Positions 26,545-35,416 of a stretch of DNA of 64,000 bases are shown here, piece by piece. The notes beneath the pieces are model-generated. The model was given only the letters and a program-made list of their open reading frames with translations, was not told where the DNA came from and did no database searches. How positions within the stretch are numbered: position 1 is the stretch's first letter; every line of letters begins with the position of its first letter. This DNA is from Algoriphagus oliviformis. GTDB taxonomy: Bacteria > Bacteroidota > Bacteroidia > Cytophagales > Cyclobacteriaceae. Position numbers and translations under genes: made by a program. The stretch lies in NCBI RefSeq assembly GCF_017254915.1, contig NZ_JAFKCT010000001.1, positions 744,001 to 808,000 on the forward strand, read 5' to 3'.

Positions 26545-28176
26545 TTATTGTAGGCCAGGGTTAATGTTCACTTCGCTTTGGGGCACTGGCCAGTAGTTGT
26601 CCGTGCCCTCGCGGAATTTTCTGGAGGTGACATACCATCGGCTATAGGGGTCAGGCTGCCCGTTTTTCAGTCGTTTTTTGACTGCGCCTGGGAAAGAGGC
26701 CCCATAGAAATCGGCATTGAGCACGTCCTTGGCGATCCCCCAGCGCAGGATATCCCAATACCTCGTTCCCTCGCAGGCCATCTCTACCCGACGCTCTTTT
26801 CTCAAAATCTGCCGCAGCTCGGTCGAAGAGGTGGTGGTGATCGGAGGCATGCCCACGGAGGCCCTACCGCGGACGAGGTTGATGGTCGCGTCCAGATCGG
26901 CTTGGGAGATGGGTTTTCCGGCCTCCAGCTTTGCCTCCAGGTAGCTGAGCAATACTTCGGCGTAGCGGATGACCGGGGTGTTGCCGCCATAGTTGGTGAG
27001 GTTGCCGGAGAAGGTTTCGTCCACAAACTTCTTGAGGCCAAAACCGCTTTGCGTGGTCTGCTTGCCGGCGCCAAGCTGGTCCGGAGAGGATGCGGAATCG
27101 GGATGCGTGATGTAGGTGCCTTTGAAGGTTGATCCATTGTAGAGGATGGTGGCCTTCAGTCTCGGATCGCGGTTTTTTCCCAAGTCTTTGGGATCATACA
27201 GCGGGCTGTCATAGCTGAAGGCGCTGCCGTCCGTGAAATCATAGGACTCCACCAGGCTTCCCAGCGGATTGAAGATGTGCCATCCTCCCGCCAAAGCCGG
27301 GAAGAAATGCTGCAGCATCCCATTTGCGCCCAGGTTGTCGATGTATTGAGTACTGAAGATGATCTCGTTGCTGTTTTCGTTGGATTTCAGGAAAAGGCCC
27401 GCGTAGTCCGGATCGATGATGTTTTCGCCCATGGCGATGATCTCCGCATAGGTGCTTTCGGCGTCTGCCCACTTTTTCTCCGAAAGCAGCAGGCGACCCT
27501 TGAAGGCCAGTACGGTTTGTTTCGTCACCCGACCCCGCTCGGTATTGGGCAGGCTTTTGTGGCTTGGAAGAAAATCCACGATTTCGTCAAACTCGCTCAG
27601 GAGAAAGGACACGATCTCCTCTTTCGAGGCTTTGGTCACCACGTTTGCCTCCTCAGGGCTGAGCGTGCGGAGAACCAATGGAACGCTGCCCCAAAACTGG
27701 GACATGTAGAAGTACTGCGCGGCGCGAAGGAATCGCACTTCGGATTTCATCCGCGCTTTTCGGGACTCGTCCATGGTGACCTTGTCGATGTTTTCCAGGA
27801 AGAAGTTCGCGTTTGCGATGTTCTTGTAGGAAGAAGACCAGTAGGAGCCGAGGATGTTGATGCTCGGCGTCAAGGTGCCGTTGGATAGCCGGTGGAAGGC
27901 CGAATTGTCGCCGCGGCGATCGTAGGCATTGTCCGAGGCAAATTCGAGAAACAGCAGGCCGTCGTAAGCCCACCAGTTGGAGGGGTTGACGGTGGTGCCG
28001 TTTTGGATGATGCCACCCCGGTACACGCCGGTGAGAGCCAGCTGGGCGTTGCCCTCGCTGCTCCAGAAGGTGGCGTTGTCAAAGCTGTCCAAGGGCGATT
28101 TGTCGAGTTGGTCCACACAGGAAAGCAACGTGGTGGACAAGAGTGCGGCGCTTAGGAATTTATATAGCTTATTCAT
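26545..28176 (-). CDS. SusD/RagB-family surface lipoprotein
   Basis: A 543-residue SusD protein with lipoprotein signal MNKLYKFLSAALLSTTLLSC (Cys20). It opens with DKSPLDSFDNATFWSSEGNA, the usual SusD N-terminus. It carries LRQILRKERRVEMACEGTRYWDILRW in conserved pieces (residues near 455-480) and ends YWPVPQSEVNINPGLQ. It lies 23 bases after its SusC and upstream of the phosphatase and sulfatase in the same minus-strand transcript. Confidence 0.96.
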   Translation of the reverse strand: MNKLYKFLSAALLSTTLLSCVDQLDKSPLDSFDNATFWSSEGNAQLALTGVYRGGIIQNGTTVNPSNWWAYDGLLFLEFASDNAYDRRGDNSAFHRLSNGTLTPSINILGSYWSSSYKNIANANFFLENIDKVTMDESRKARMKSEVRFLRAAQYFYMSQFWGSVPLVLRTLSPEEANVVTKASKEEIVSFLLSEFDEIVDFLPSHKSLPNTERGRVTKQTVLAFKGRLLLSEKKWADAESTYAEIIAMGENIIDPDYAGLFLKSNENSNEIIFSTQYIDNLGANGMLQHFFPALAGGWHIFNPLGSLVESYDFTDGSAFSYDSPLYDPKDLGKNRDPRLKATILYNGSTFKGTYITHPDSASSPDQLGAGKQTTQSGFGLKKFVDETFSGNLTNYGGNTPVIRYAEVLLSYLEAKLEAGKPISQADLDATINLVRGRASVGMPPITTTSSTELRQILRKERRVEMACEGTRYWDILRWGIAKDVLNADFYGASFPGAVKKRLKNGQPDPYSRWYVTSRKFREGTDNYWPVPQSEVNINPGLQ

Positions 28177-28199
28177 TCTAGTCATGGTTGGGGAGTGAA

Positions 28200-31100
28200 T
28201 TAAAACTGGAGGTTGACACCGAAGGTGTAGTTCCCGAGGATGGGGTAGTAGGCCCTTGCGGTGTTGACCTCAGGATCCCAGCCTTGGCGGTAGTTGCTCC
28301 AAGTCGCGATGTTTTCGGCACTTACATACATTCTCAGCCGGGCCACTTTCAGCTTTTCAAGTGCTGCCGGAGAGAGACTGTAGCCCAGCTGGACATTGCG
28401 GAGCTTCACATAGGAGCCATCGAGCGTCCAGAAGGAGGAAGTCAGGGTATTGGGCGTGCCGGAGTTGGAGATGAACTCCAATCGGGGGTAGCCGGCGTTT
28501 CGGTCGGGGTTTTCGGGAGTCCATCGCTCTTCCATTTGCCATCTCTGCACCCCGCCTTGGTTGTTGAATGCGAAACCCGCGTCGCCGGTAAGGTTGCCTT
28601 TTACCCCCGCTACGCCCTGGATGAGCATGCTGAAGTCAAAACCTTTGTAGTCGGCTCCGAGATTGAGGCCAAAATTGAACTTGGGGATCTGGCTGCCCAG
28701 CACCACCCGGTCATAGGTAGGATCTACCTTTCCGTCGGGCACGCCGTCCGGGCCGCTGATGTCCTTGTAGCGGATGTCCCCAGGCTTGGGATTTGGATTG
28801 ATGGCCGTCATGGTCGGCCAGCTGTTCACATCCTCCTGATCCACAAAAAGCCCGTCCGCTTCATAGCCGAAGTAGATGTTCATGGGATAGCCGATGAACA
28901 AGCTGCTGCCGTTGCCGACCATGCCATTGGGCTGCTGTACATTGCCGACGCCCAGATCCAGCACCTCGTTGTTGATGATGGTCAGATTGCCGCCAGCGCG
29001 GAAATTGAATGCCTGGCCGGTGTGGCGGTAGTCCATGACCAGTTCGACGCCCGAGTTTCTCAGCTCGCCGGAGTTTTGCTGGGAAAGGCCAAAGCCCACG
29101 ATGGTGGATACGCTGGAGGCTGGGCTGTTGAGGATGTCATAGGTGAATCGGTTGAAGTAGGTCGCGCCAAAGTTGATTTTGCCTTGAAGCAAACTCACAT
29201 CCATGCCGATGTCCATCGTGCGGGTGCTTTCCCAGTGCAGGGTGGAGTCCGTGATCACGTTGCGGGTGAGTCCGGTGCTGATGTTTCCTCCAAAGGAATA
29301 GTTTTGGCCGAGGTTGAGCGTGTTTTGGTAGGGATAGTTGCCAATATTTTGGTTGCCTAGGATACCGTAGGAAGCTTTCACTTTCAGGTCATCCAGCCAG
29401 TTGGTTTTGTCCTTCAAAAACGGCTCCTCGGAGATTCTCCAGCCCACGGCGGCGGAAGGGAAAAAGGCAAACTTCTCGTCTGTCGGGAAGCGGGACGAGC
29501 CGTCGTAGCGCATGGTGGTCTCGAAGAGGTACTTTTCCAGATAGTCGTACTTGACCCTGCCAAAGAAGGACATCAGGGCCCATTCCTCCGCGCTGCCGGA
29601 GTTTTTTTGGTTGTCCGGTGCGCCGACGTTCAGTTGGGTAAGGTCGTTGTTGGCCAGCTTGTCCCTAGAGGCGGTCGTAAACTCGTACAGGTTGTCCTCA
29701 AAGGAATAGCCGCCGAGTATGTCCAGTTTGTGCATCCCGAGGATCTTGGAGTAGTTGGCTACCGCCTGGAAGGTCTTGTAGGTGTTTTGCTCGTCGTTCA
29801 GCCTCAGTTCGTTTGGTCCGAGGGTGATGTTAGGATTCAGTACCTGGGTGGCGAGGAGTCTTTTTTCGTCCAAGAAAGACTGGTTGAATGCGCCGATGAG
29901 CGACAGTTTCAGGTCTTTGGTAAGCTGGTAGTCCAGCTTGAGGTTGGAGTTGAGATCCAGCCCCTTTGATTTGAAGAAGGAGTCATTGTTCAGGTAGGAG
30001 ACGGGCGTTCCTTTGCCGACCACGCCGAGACCGTAGTCACCGTTGGAATACCTGTCCACGTAGATCGCCGGAAAGCGGACGGACTGGCCGATGATCCCGA
30101 GCATGTCCGTGAAGTCCAGCGTTGCCGGGGCGGAGGGCTCGTTGGTCACCGAGTTGATCAGCGCCAATCTCGTGGTCAGCTTAAGCTTGGAATTCAGGTC
30201 GTTTTCCAGGTTGAGGCGGACGTTGTAGCGGGAATAGTTGTTTTTGATGACCAGACCGTCCTGGAAGAGGTAGCCAAAGGAGAGGTTGTATTTGCTGGTT
30301 TTGGAGCCTCCATTGATGGTCAGGTTGCTTTGTGTCTGAACCGGCTTCTTGGTCAAAACCTGGCCGATGAAGTCGGAATTTGGATAGTTGTCCCGATCCG
30401 TTCCGTCCCGGTATTTCTGGATGTCTTCGGCGGTGTAGACCTCGCTTCCGTCCGCCTCGTTGAAGAGCTCGGCAAATTCCCAAGAGTTCACAAATTCCGG
30501 ATATTCGGTTGCTTGCTGGAAGCCCACGTAGCCGCTGTAGCTCACCTTCACCTGCTCGCTGGAGCCGGTTTTGGTGGTCACGAGGATCACGCCGTTGGCA
30601 GCCCTTGCTCCGTAGATGGCGGCGGAAGAGGCGTCTTTGAGCACGGAGATGGATTCGATGTCGTTGGGGTCGATTTCATTGAAGGCGTTGGTGGGAATGC
30701 CGTCCACCAGGATGAGGGGATTGGTGCCCGCGCCAAAGGAGCCCACGCCCCTGATGCTGATCTGACCACCACTTGCGCCGGGTCTTCCGCCTCGTTGGAT
30801 CACAGTGACGCCCGGGATTTGGCCGGTCAGGATGTTGGAGACGTTGGTGACCTGGCGGTTGTCGATGTTGTCCGCCGAAAGCTGCGATACCGCGCCGATC
30901 ACGTCTGCCTTCTTTTGCTCACCGTAGCCTACCACGACGATTTCGTCCAGGGCTTTTTCGTCCTCAGCCATGACCACATCGACGGTGGACTGGCTTTGTA
31001 CCGTCACTTTTTGGCTTTTGTAGCCGATAAAAGAGAACACCAGTACCTCGCCTGGCTCTACATCAAGAGAAAATTTCCCGTCCACATCAGTCACGGTGCC

Positions 31101-31586
31101 TTTGGTGGTACCCTCGACGATGATGGTCACTCCGGGGAGGCCAAAGCCGCTTGGGTCGGTCACCGTACCCGATATTTCCTTTGCTTCGGGCTTTGCTATG
31201 CTGATGCCTGCGGGGATGCCCGAGGTCCCGGGGCGGACGTGGATGTTTTCGTTGATCTGGATAAAAGAAAGTCCCGTCTGCTTGATCAGGTCGGTCAAAA
31301 CCTCATAAAGGATGGTTTTCCTGCGGTCTAGGGAGACCTTTTGGGACAGGTCCACTTTTCCGGTATTGTAGGTAAACTTGAAGTTTGTCTGTTTTTCGAT
31401 CGCCGAAAATACCGACGTGAGTTCCGCGTCGGTGAGCTGTACGGTGACGGCCACCTGCTCCACGGTTTTTCTCTGGGCATTCCCCTCGTTGGCGAGCAGG
31501 AAAGTCACAAAGAACAGCTGGAGAGCAAAGGCGTACAGTATTCTTTTAGACAGCATAAGCAATTGTCCAAGTATTGGTTTTTTCAT
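28200..31586 (-). CDS. SusC-family TonB-dependent transducer with STN domain
   Basis: A 1128-residue outer-membrane transporter of the signalling type. After the signal peptide (about 1-37, cleavage near NEGNAQ) comes an STN domain (about 45-118: VQLTDAELTSVFSAIEKQTN, QTGLSFIQINENIHV). A carboxypeptidase-regulatory-like domain follows (about 133-212), then the TonB plug (about 218-330, with GQISIRGVGSFGAGTNPLIL and SISVLKDASSAAIYGARAAN), then the barrel ending YTFGVNLQF. STN domains in such receptors contact a FecR-type anti-sigma protein when ligand is bound, and a FecR and ECF sigma gene lie just upstream. This SusC is therefore likely auto-inducing in response to its glycan. It heads SusD, phosphatase and sulfatase genes. 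Confidence 0.97.
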   Translation of the reverse strand: MKKPILGQLLMLSKRILYAFALQLFFVTFLLANEGNAQRKTVEQVAVTVQLTDAELTSVFSAIEKQTNFKFTYNTGKVDLSQKVSLDRRKTILYEVLTDLIKQTGLSFIQINENIHVRPGTSGIPAGISIAKPEAKEISGTVTDPSGFGLPGVTIIVEGTTKGTVTDVDGKFSLDVEPGEVLVFSFIGYKSQKVTVQSQSTVDVVMAEDEKALDEIVVVGYGEQKKADVIGAVSQLSADNIDNRQVTNVSNILTGQIPGVTVIQRGGRPGASGGQISIRGVGSFGAGTNPLILVDGIPTNAFNEIDPNDIESISVLKDASSAAIYGARAANGVILVTTKTGSSEQVKVSYSGYVGFQQATEYPEFVNSWEFAELFNEADGSEVYTAEDIQKYRDGTDRDNYPNSDFIGQVLTKKPVQTQSNLTINGGSKTSKYNLSFGYLFQDGLVIKNNYSRYNVRLNLENDLNSKLKLTTRLALINSVTNEPSAPATLDFTDMLGIIGQSVRFPAIYVDRYSNGDYGLGVVGKGTPVSYLNNDSFFKSKGLDLNSNLKLDYQLTKDLKLSLIGAFNQSFLDEKRLLATQVLNPNITLGPNELRLNDEQNTYKTFQAVANYSKILGMHKLDILGGYSFEDNLYEFTTASRDKLANNDLTQLNVGAPDNQKNSGSAEEWALMSFFGRVKYDYLEKYLFETTMRYDGSSRFPTDEKFAFFPSAAVGWRISEEPFLKDKTNWLDDLKVKASYGILGNQNIGNYPYQNTLNLGQNYSFGGNISTGLTRNVITDSTLHWESTRTMDIGMDVSLLQGKINFGATYFNRFTYDILNSPASSVSTIVGFGLSQQNSGELRNSGVELVMDYRHTGQAFNFRAGGNLTIINNEVLDLGVGNVQQPNGMVGNGSSLFIGYPMNIYFGYEADGLFVDQEDVNSWPTMTAINPNPKPGDIRYKDISGPDGVPDGKVDPTYDRVVLGSQIPKFNFGLNLGADYKGFDFSMLIQGVAGVKGNLTGDAGFAFNNQGGVQRWQMEERWTPENPDRNAGYPRLEFISNSGTPNTLTSSFWTLDGSYVKLRNVQLGYSLSPAALEKLKVARLRMYVSAENIATWSNYRQGWDPEVNTARAYYPILGNYTFGVNLQF

Positions 31587-31907
31587 ACAATTGTGAAGAT
31601 TAATGTGTGCAAATACTTAATCGGCTCGCCTTTGAAAGCATTAGGGCTCAAAGGCGAGAGTACTGGCAGCAGCATGTTCCTGGCCGAACTGCTGCTGCTT
31701 TTTTATTGCGGATGGCGGAGGGAAAAAACCTCGGCACCGCAATACCAAAAACGGGGGAGACGGTGGACTCCCGTCTCTACAGGGGACTGCTTCAGGCTGG
31801 CTAAGGACTTTCTTTGAGGGTTTTCATAAAAATCGTTTTGGGGTTATTGTGTGAATATAAAGGTCAACAATCAGATATCATGTAAATCATACCAATAAAG
31901 TATGATA
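31587..31907 (-). promoter_or_regulatory. Structured leader between fecR and susC
   Basis: This 321-base gap holds no gene but three clear inverted repeats. The first is a perfect 11-bp stem CTCGCCTTTGA / TCAAAGGCGAG (31625-31658, loop containing ATTAGGGC). The second is a GCAGCAG / CTGCTGC stem (31666-31698) next to a T-run (A-run on the minus strand). The third is GAGACGG / CCGTCTC (31757-31777). A further ATCATAC / GTATGAT repeat lies just after fecR near 31889-31908. The sigma-dependent promoter of susC is expected here, and the two susC-proximal stems would be in its 5' leader. The repeats are seen; their role is inferred. Confidence 0.5.
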
Positions 31908-32966
31908 TTATTTTTTTCCGGTGATTTTCACCTGTTTTTCCTGGATGGAGTATTTGATCTGGGAAGTCTGGCTGATGCCTTCCAGTGTGTTGGCAAGGCT
32001 TTCGTCAAAATAGATCCCCGAGTAGGCCCAGCCCTTGGGCAGCTCCCCCTCGAATCGGATGTCTACCCCGTACCAGTTTTCCAGCTTCTGCACCACAGCG
32101 GCGAAGTCGTCGTTTTTGAAGACCAGGTATTTGTCCTTCCAGCCAGTGATCTCCCGAACGTCAAAGTTGGATTTGTTCAGGTTTCCGTTTTCGTCGATTT
32201 GCAGCATTTCGGAGGGTACGAGCATGACTTGGTTGCCAAGCGTGTCCTTGACCTTGACCGAGCCTTCGACCAGCGCGACGGAGAGCTGCCTGTCGCCGTT
32301 TTGCTTCACGTTGAAGTCGGTGCCCAATACTTCCACTTCCGCGCTGGGGAGTAAGACCTTGAAGGGCCTGGATTCTTTTTCCACGTCAAAGAAAGCCTCT
32401 CCGGACAGGAGCCTGACCTCGCGCTGGGTCTCGGAGAAGTCCTCCGGGTAGGCTAAAATGGTCTTGGAGTTGAGGTGGATCAGGGTTCCGTCTTTGAGTC
32501 GCACGCTGGTCTTTTGTCCCTTGGGATTGACTTTGGTGATCCAGCGCACTTCCGGCTGGACAGTCTCAGACCTGGGCCAGGAGGCATAGATCGCCCAGGC
32601 AGCCAAGCCAAGCAGGAAAAAAGCCGCGGCTCGGCGCACGGAAAAAAAAGAGTACCACTTCCCCTCTTTTTCTCCCCTGTTTCCGGGCTCTTCACGCAGG
32701 CCTTCTTCGGCGCGGATGATGTTTTCGAACAGCTCCACATAATCCTCGTCGCTCAGGGCCGATTCGGGACTGTACCGGATGGAGCGGACCACTGCCGCCG
32801 CTTCGGTGACCAGAGGACGTTTCCCAGGATTGGCGACGAGCCACTTTTCCCAAAAGTGCGTCGTGTTTTCGTCCGGGTTTTTCACCCATTGGACAAAGAA
32901 CTCATCCGAGAGAAATTCCTCGATTTCGTAGTCTTCAAATCGTTTGATATTTTCCTTACTGGACAT
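31908..32966 (-). CDS. FecR-family anti-sigma factor
   Basis: A 352-residue inner-membrane protein. The N-terminal cytoplasmic part (about 1-110) would hold the sigma factor. A single membrane segment FFLLGLAAWAIYASW lies near 115-130. The periplasmic FecR domain follows, with VNPKGQKTSVRLKDGTLIHL, LSGEAFFDVEKESRPFKV and VEVLGTDFNVKQ, then a C-terminal secretin-like subdomain (DDFAAVVQKLENWYGVDIRF) that would meet the STN domain of SusC. The gene starts 4 bases after the sigma gene, so the pair is co-expressed. Confidence 0.95.
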   Translation of the reverse strand: MSSKENIKRFEDYEIEEFLSDEFFVQWVKNPDENTTHFWEKWLVANPGKRPLVTEAAAVVRSIRYSPESALSDEDYVELFENIIRAEEGLREEPGNRGEKEGKWYSFFSVRRAAAFFLLGLAAWAIYASWPRSETVQPEVRWITKVNPKGQKTSVRLKDGTLIHLNSKTILAYPEDFSETQREVRLLSGEAFFDVEKESRPFKVLLPSAEVEVLGTDFNVKQNGDRQLSVALVEGSVKVKDTLGNQVMLVPSEMLQIDENGNLNKSNFDVREITGWKDKYLVFKNDDFAAVVQKLENWYGVDIRFEGELPKGWAYSGIYFDESLANTLEGISQTSQIKYSIQEKQVKITGKK

Positions 32967-32970
32967 GTGG

Positions 32971-33609
32971 TTACCTGTTGGTCGTTGGTTTGAGTAGGTC
33001 TTTGAGGCTTGCGATGGCGCGGTAGATGAGCTTGCGGGCCGTTTTTACTTCGGAAAATTCCATCAGCGCGGAGATCTCCCGGTAGCTCAGGCCGTCTTCG
33101 TAGAAGAGCAACAGGGCTTTTCGCTGCTTGGGGGTGAGCTGGTTGAGCGACTTGGCCAGGAGCTCGTGGCGGCTCAGGGCGGATTCGCTGTCGATGAGGC
33201 TTGTCTCCGGCGACACTTCCATGGCAAAAGTTCCCTCGTGGTAGTCGGCTTCCGCGTGGCGAAACCGCGCCTCGTTTTTGCGGTTTTTCGAGATTTCGGC
33301 CTGAATGCAGCGGTAGAGGTAGGCGCGGATATTGGCGACCTCGGAGAGTTCGCCCCGCTTTCGTCTCAGGTAGATGAAGAGGTTTTGGATGCAGTCTTTT
33401 ACCAAATCCCCGTCTTTGGAATACTGCCAACCGTACCGATACAGATCCTTGACATAGGTTCTATAGATGTAGTTGAAAGCCGTCTCATCGCCCAGATTGA
33501 AGGATTTCCAGATTTCCTGATCCGATTTGTCCTCGTAGATCTTGATGGTCTCGAAATGCCTCAGGGGGACTACAGTCTTTTCGGCAGATGATTTTGGGTT
33601 TTTGTTCAT
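32971..33609 (-). CDS. ECF-type RNA polymerase sigma factor (FecI-like)
   Basis: A 212-residue sigma-70 family protein of the extracytoplasmic-function group. Region 2 is about residues 35-105 (AFNYIYRTYVKDLYRYGWQY, VKDCIQNLFIYLRRKR). Region 4 is about 145-205 (LNQLTPKQRKALLLFYEDG, LSYREISALMEFSEVKTARK). It lies directly upstream of fecR and is expected to drive the SusC operon once released. The first ~25 residues are unconserved, and a later start is possible. Confidence 0.94.
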   Translation of the reverse strand: MNKNPKSSAEKTVVPLRHFETIKIYEDKSDQEIWKSFNLGDETAFNYIYRTYVKDLYRYGWQYSKDGDLVKDCIQNLFIYLRRKRGELSEVANIRAYLYRCIQAEISKNRKNEARFRHAEADYHEGTFAMEVSPETSLIDSESALSRHELLAKSLNQLTPKQRKALLLFYEDGLSYREISALMEFSEVKTARKLIYRAIASLKDLLKPTTNR

Positions 33610-33844
33610 TAAAATTCCGAATTCCGCGGGTATTCAATTAATAGAGTCAGGAAGTGCCCCGGATGACCCCATAAAATTTATTTTATTTTCGGAAAAAATT
33701 GAAGAACCGCCACTTTGTGTAAAAATCCCCATTCTTGGCGGTTATCCCAGCGGTCTTTCCAAGGTCGGCGGCGGGAGCAGTTTTATTGTGTGATGCGCGT
33801 CTCTGGAGTCTTGGACCTTCCGTTTCGCCACTGCTGGACTTCCC
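33610..33844. other. Intergenic region upstream of the sigma gene
   Basis: AT-rich near the sigma gene (TAAAATTTATTTTATTTT near 33672), presumably containing its promoter. No reading frame, RNA gene or repeat that I can support. Confidence 0.4.
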
Positions 33845-33884
33845 AAAAAAAATAAGCCCCTGTCCGACTGCCGAACAGGGGCTT
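33845..33884 (-). terminator. Rho-independent terminator after the Ig-like lipoprotein gene
   Basis: Read on the minus strand: AAGCCCCTGT / ACAGGGGCTT stem with internal CGG/CCG pairing, followed by a run of T (A-run at 33845-33852), 18 bases after the stop codon at 33902. Confidence 0.88.
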
Positions 33885-33901
33885 TGCTTAAGCTTTTGCT
33901 A

Positions 33902-35095
33902 CTATTGCCCGCAGGCTACCGCCTGCTTCACGTCCAAATGGATGGCATAGTATCTGAATCCACTGACTTGGATCTCGAGCGCCGTGCCTTTGTAGGTAGT
34001 GAATGGGCCTGCTGCGGGTCTGGTACTTGGAATCTCATTGTAGCCTTGGATCTTCACCGCTTCGCTGTCATTTTGGAGTGACCATGATCCCAAGTTGATG
34101 GTGATCTTGCTGCCGTCATAGGTGACAGTACCATCGGTGGCTTTTTGCCCAGCGTAGATGGTTTGCGTGGCTGGACCGGCTTCTGCGTCAAAGTAGAACC
34201 ACCAGGCTTTACCTCCTCCACTGCTGTTTCCTCCCCAAGCAGTTTCGGTCTTGTAGCACATTTCTTCTTCATAGACGGTTCCGCAGTCCCCTTTTTTGTC
34301 GATGAGAAGGGATACTTTGGTTCTCTCGGCACTTTCGCAGCCGGCATATTTCACGGAGGCGGCCCATAGTTCCAAAGAGCCGAAGTCAGTGAGGCAGGTT
34401 TCTGTTGCGAGCTCGTCACCCGTCTCAGAGGTGTACCACACTACCATCGATCCTTCTGGAGCGGTGGCTTCTGCGCATAGCGGAGCGATGGCATCGCCCT
34501 CGCAGTATTCGGCAAACTTATCCTCTGCCTCGGGTGCTTCGGGAGCGTCGGACAGGCTGTAGCAGAACGTCAGGTTGCTCAGCTGCGCAATATTCGGCTT
34601 TTTCCCGCCGGTATAGGGCGAGTGCAGCCCCGAGTCGCCGTTCACTCCTTGGGGATAGACGTAGATGTGGGAGGCGTTGCTTCCCTTGACGATCACGGCC
34701 ATTCCTTCCAGACACTTGCCTTCCGGAGGAGTGAAGGACCAAGTGATGTATTTTCCGTCCGGCGATACCATCACTTCGAGGCCTTCCGGCCAGCTGTTGG
34801 CAAAGGCTCCGTACTCGAAGTTGTTTCTTCCGGAGCTTTGGTCATACTCACATACGTCTGCGCAAGTCGCATTGCCTCCATTGCCGTGCTCTTCTGCCGT
34901 CCACAGGATGGGGTTCACCACCGGTCCGCCGACCATCGCATTGATCAAATTGCCATCGGCATTTACAGCCAACAGATCCTCACTTTCATCCTGTGAAGGA
35001 TCGATACCTTCAAACTGCGTACAGCTTGATACCAAAAGTACAATTGCCAGTCCCCATAACCCGATGAGGTTCCTGGCTGTTAGTTTGGGTTGCAT
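33902..35095 (-). CDS. Ig-like-domain lipoprotein of unknown function
   Basis: A 397-residue exported lipoprotein: membrane stretch 10-22 and lipobox V-S-S-C (Cys25). I do not recognise the whole protein. The N-terminal half (about 45-185) has WTAEEHGNGGNATCADVCEY, a segment starting MVSPDGKYITWSFTPPEGKC and IVKGSNASHIYVYPQGVN, and looks like a beta-rich domain with paired Cys. A middle Ig-like domain (about 200-275: EYCEGDAIAPLCAEATAPEG, MVVWYTSETGDELAT) resembles Ig-like repeats in Bacteroidota surface and gliding proteins. The C-terminal part (WWFYFDAEAGPATQTIYAGQ) is a further beta domain. At least ten Cys suggest disulfides. It stands alone with its own terminator. A role in adhesion or glycan display is possible but unproven. 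Confidence 0.8.
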   Translation of the reverse strand: MQPKLTARNLIGLWGLAIVLLVSSCTQFEGIDPSQDESEDLLAVNADGNLINAMVGGPVVNPILWTAEEHGNGGNATCADVCEYDQSSGRNNFEYGAFANSWPEGLEVMVSPDGKYITWSFTPPEGKCLEGMAVIVKGSNASHIYVYPQGVNGDSGLHSPYTGGKKPNIAQLSNLTFCYSLSDAPEAPEAEDKFAEYCEGDAIAPLCAEATAPEGSMVVWYTSETGDELATETCLTDFGSLELWAASVKYAGCESAERTKVSLLIDKKGDCGTVYEEEMCYKTETAWGGNSSGGGKAWWFYFDAEAGPATQTIYAGQKATDGTVTYDGSKITINLGSWSLQNDSEAVKIQGYNEIPSTRPAAGPFTTYKGTALEIQVSGFRYYAIHLDVKQAVACGQ

Positions 35096-35416
35096 AAAAC
35101 TTCGGTTATTCTGGTAAAATGAAATTAGAAAAACAGAAGCGATTTAATGCCAGTAAAACGCTGTTTGACTCTTATAAAACGCAGTTTGTTTATTAGTTTT
35201 TACTAAAAAATTCGCCGGTTTGAGCCTTTAGTATTTTTGCAAAAAAAAATCACGCAAAATTCATCTGCCATCCGATATGAAGTGGTTGGTAGCCAGTCAG
35301 ATGTTTGCTTCTGGTATGTGCTTTTGCCGGATCACCAAGGTGCAAATAAGAGGTGTTTTGAATTCCAAGCCTTAAACAATTTCCGGCGAAATCGGTATTT
35401 TGAGGAGGCTTGTACT
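35096..35416. promoter_or_regulatory. Divergent AT-rich promoter region
   Basis: 321 bases between the lipoprotein and the desaturase, transcribed apart. It contains two copies of TAAAACGC (35155 and 35177 areas) in an AT-rich block and a TTTTTACTAAAAA-type stretch. The desaturase frame is open back to 35237, but those codons lie before the Rossmann motif and show no homology-like features, so I treat them as leader. Promoters for both genes are expected here; no consensus is clear. Confidence 0.4.

Noticed and set aside
28188..29360. A 390-codon plus-strand frame opposite the STN-SusC gene
   Set aside because: Antisense to conserved barrel sequence; no features of its own.
35237..35416. Upstream in-frame extension of the carotenoid desaturase
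   Set aside because: It begins with a weak start, lies before the FAD-binding Rossmann motif where family members begin, and is AT-rich promoter-like sequence.
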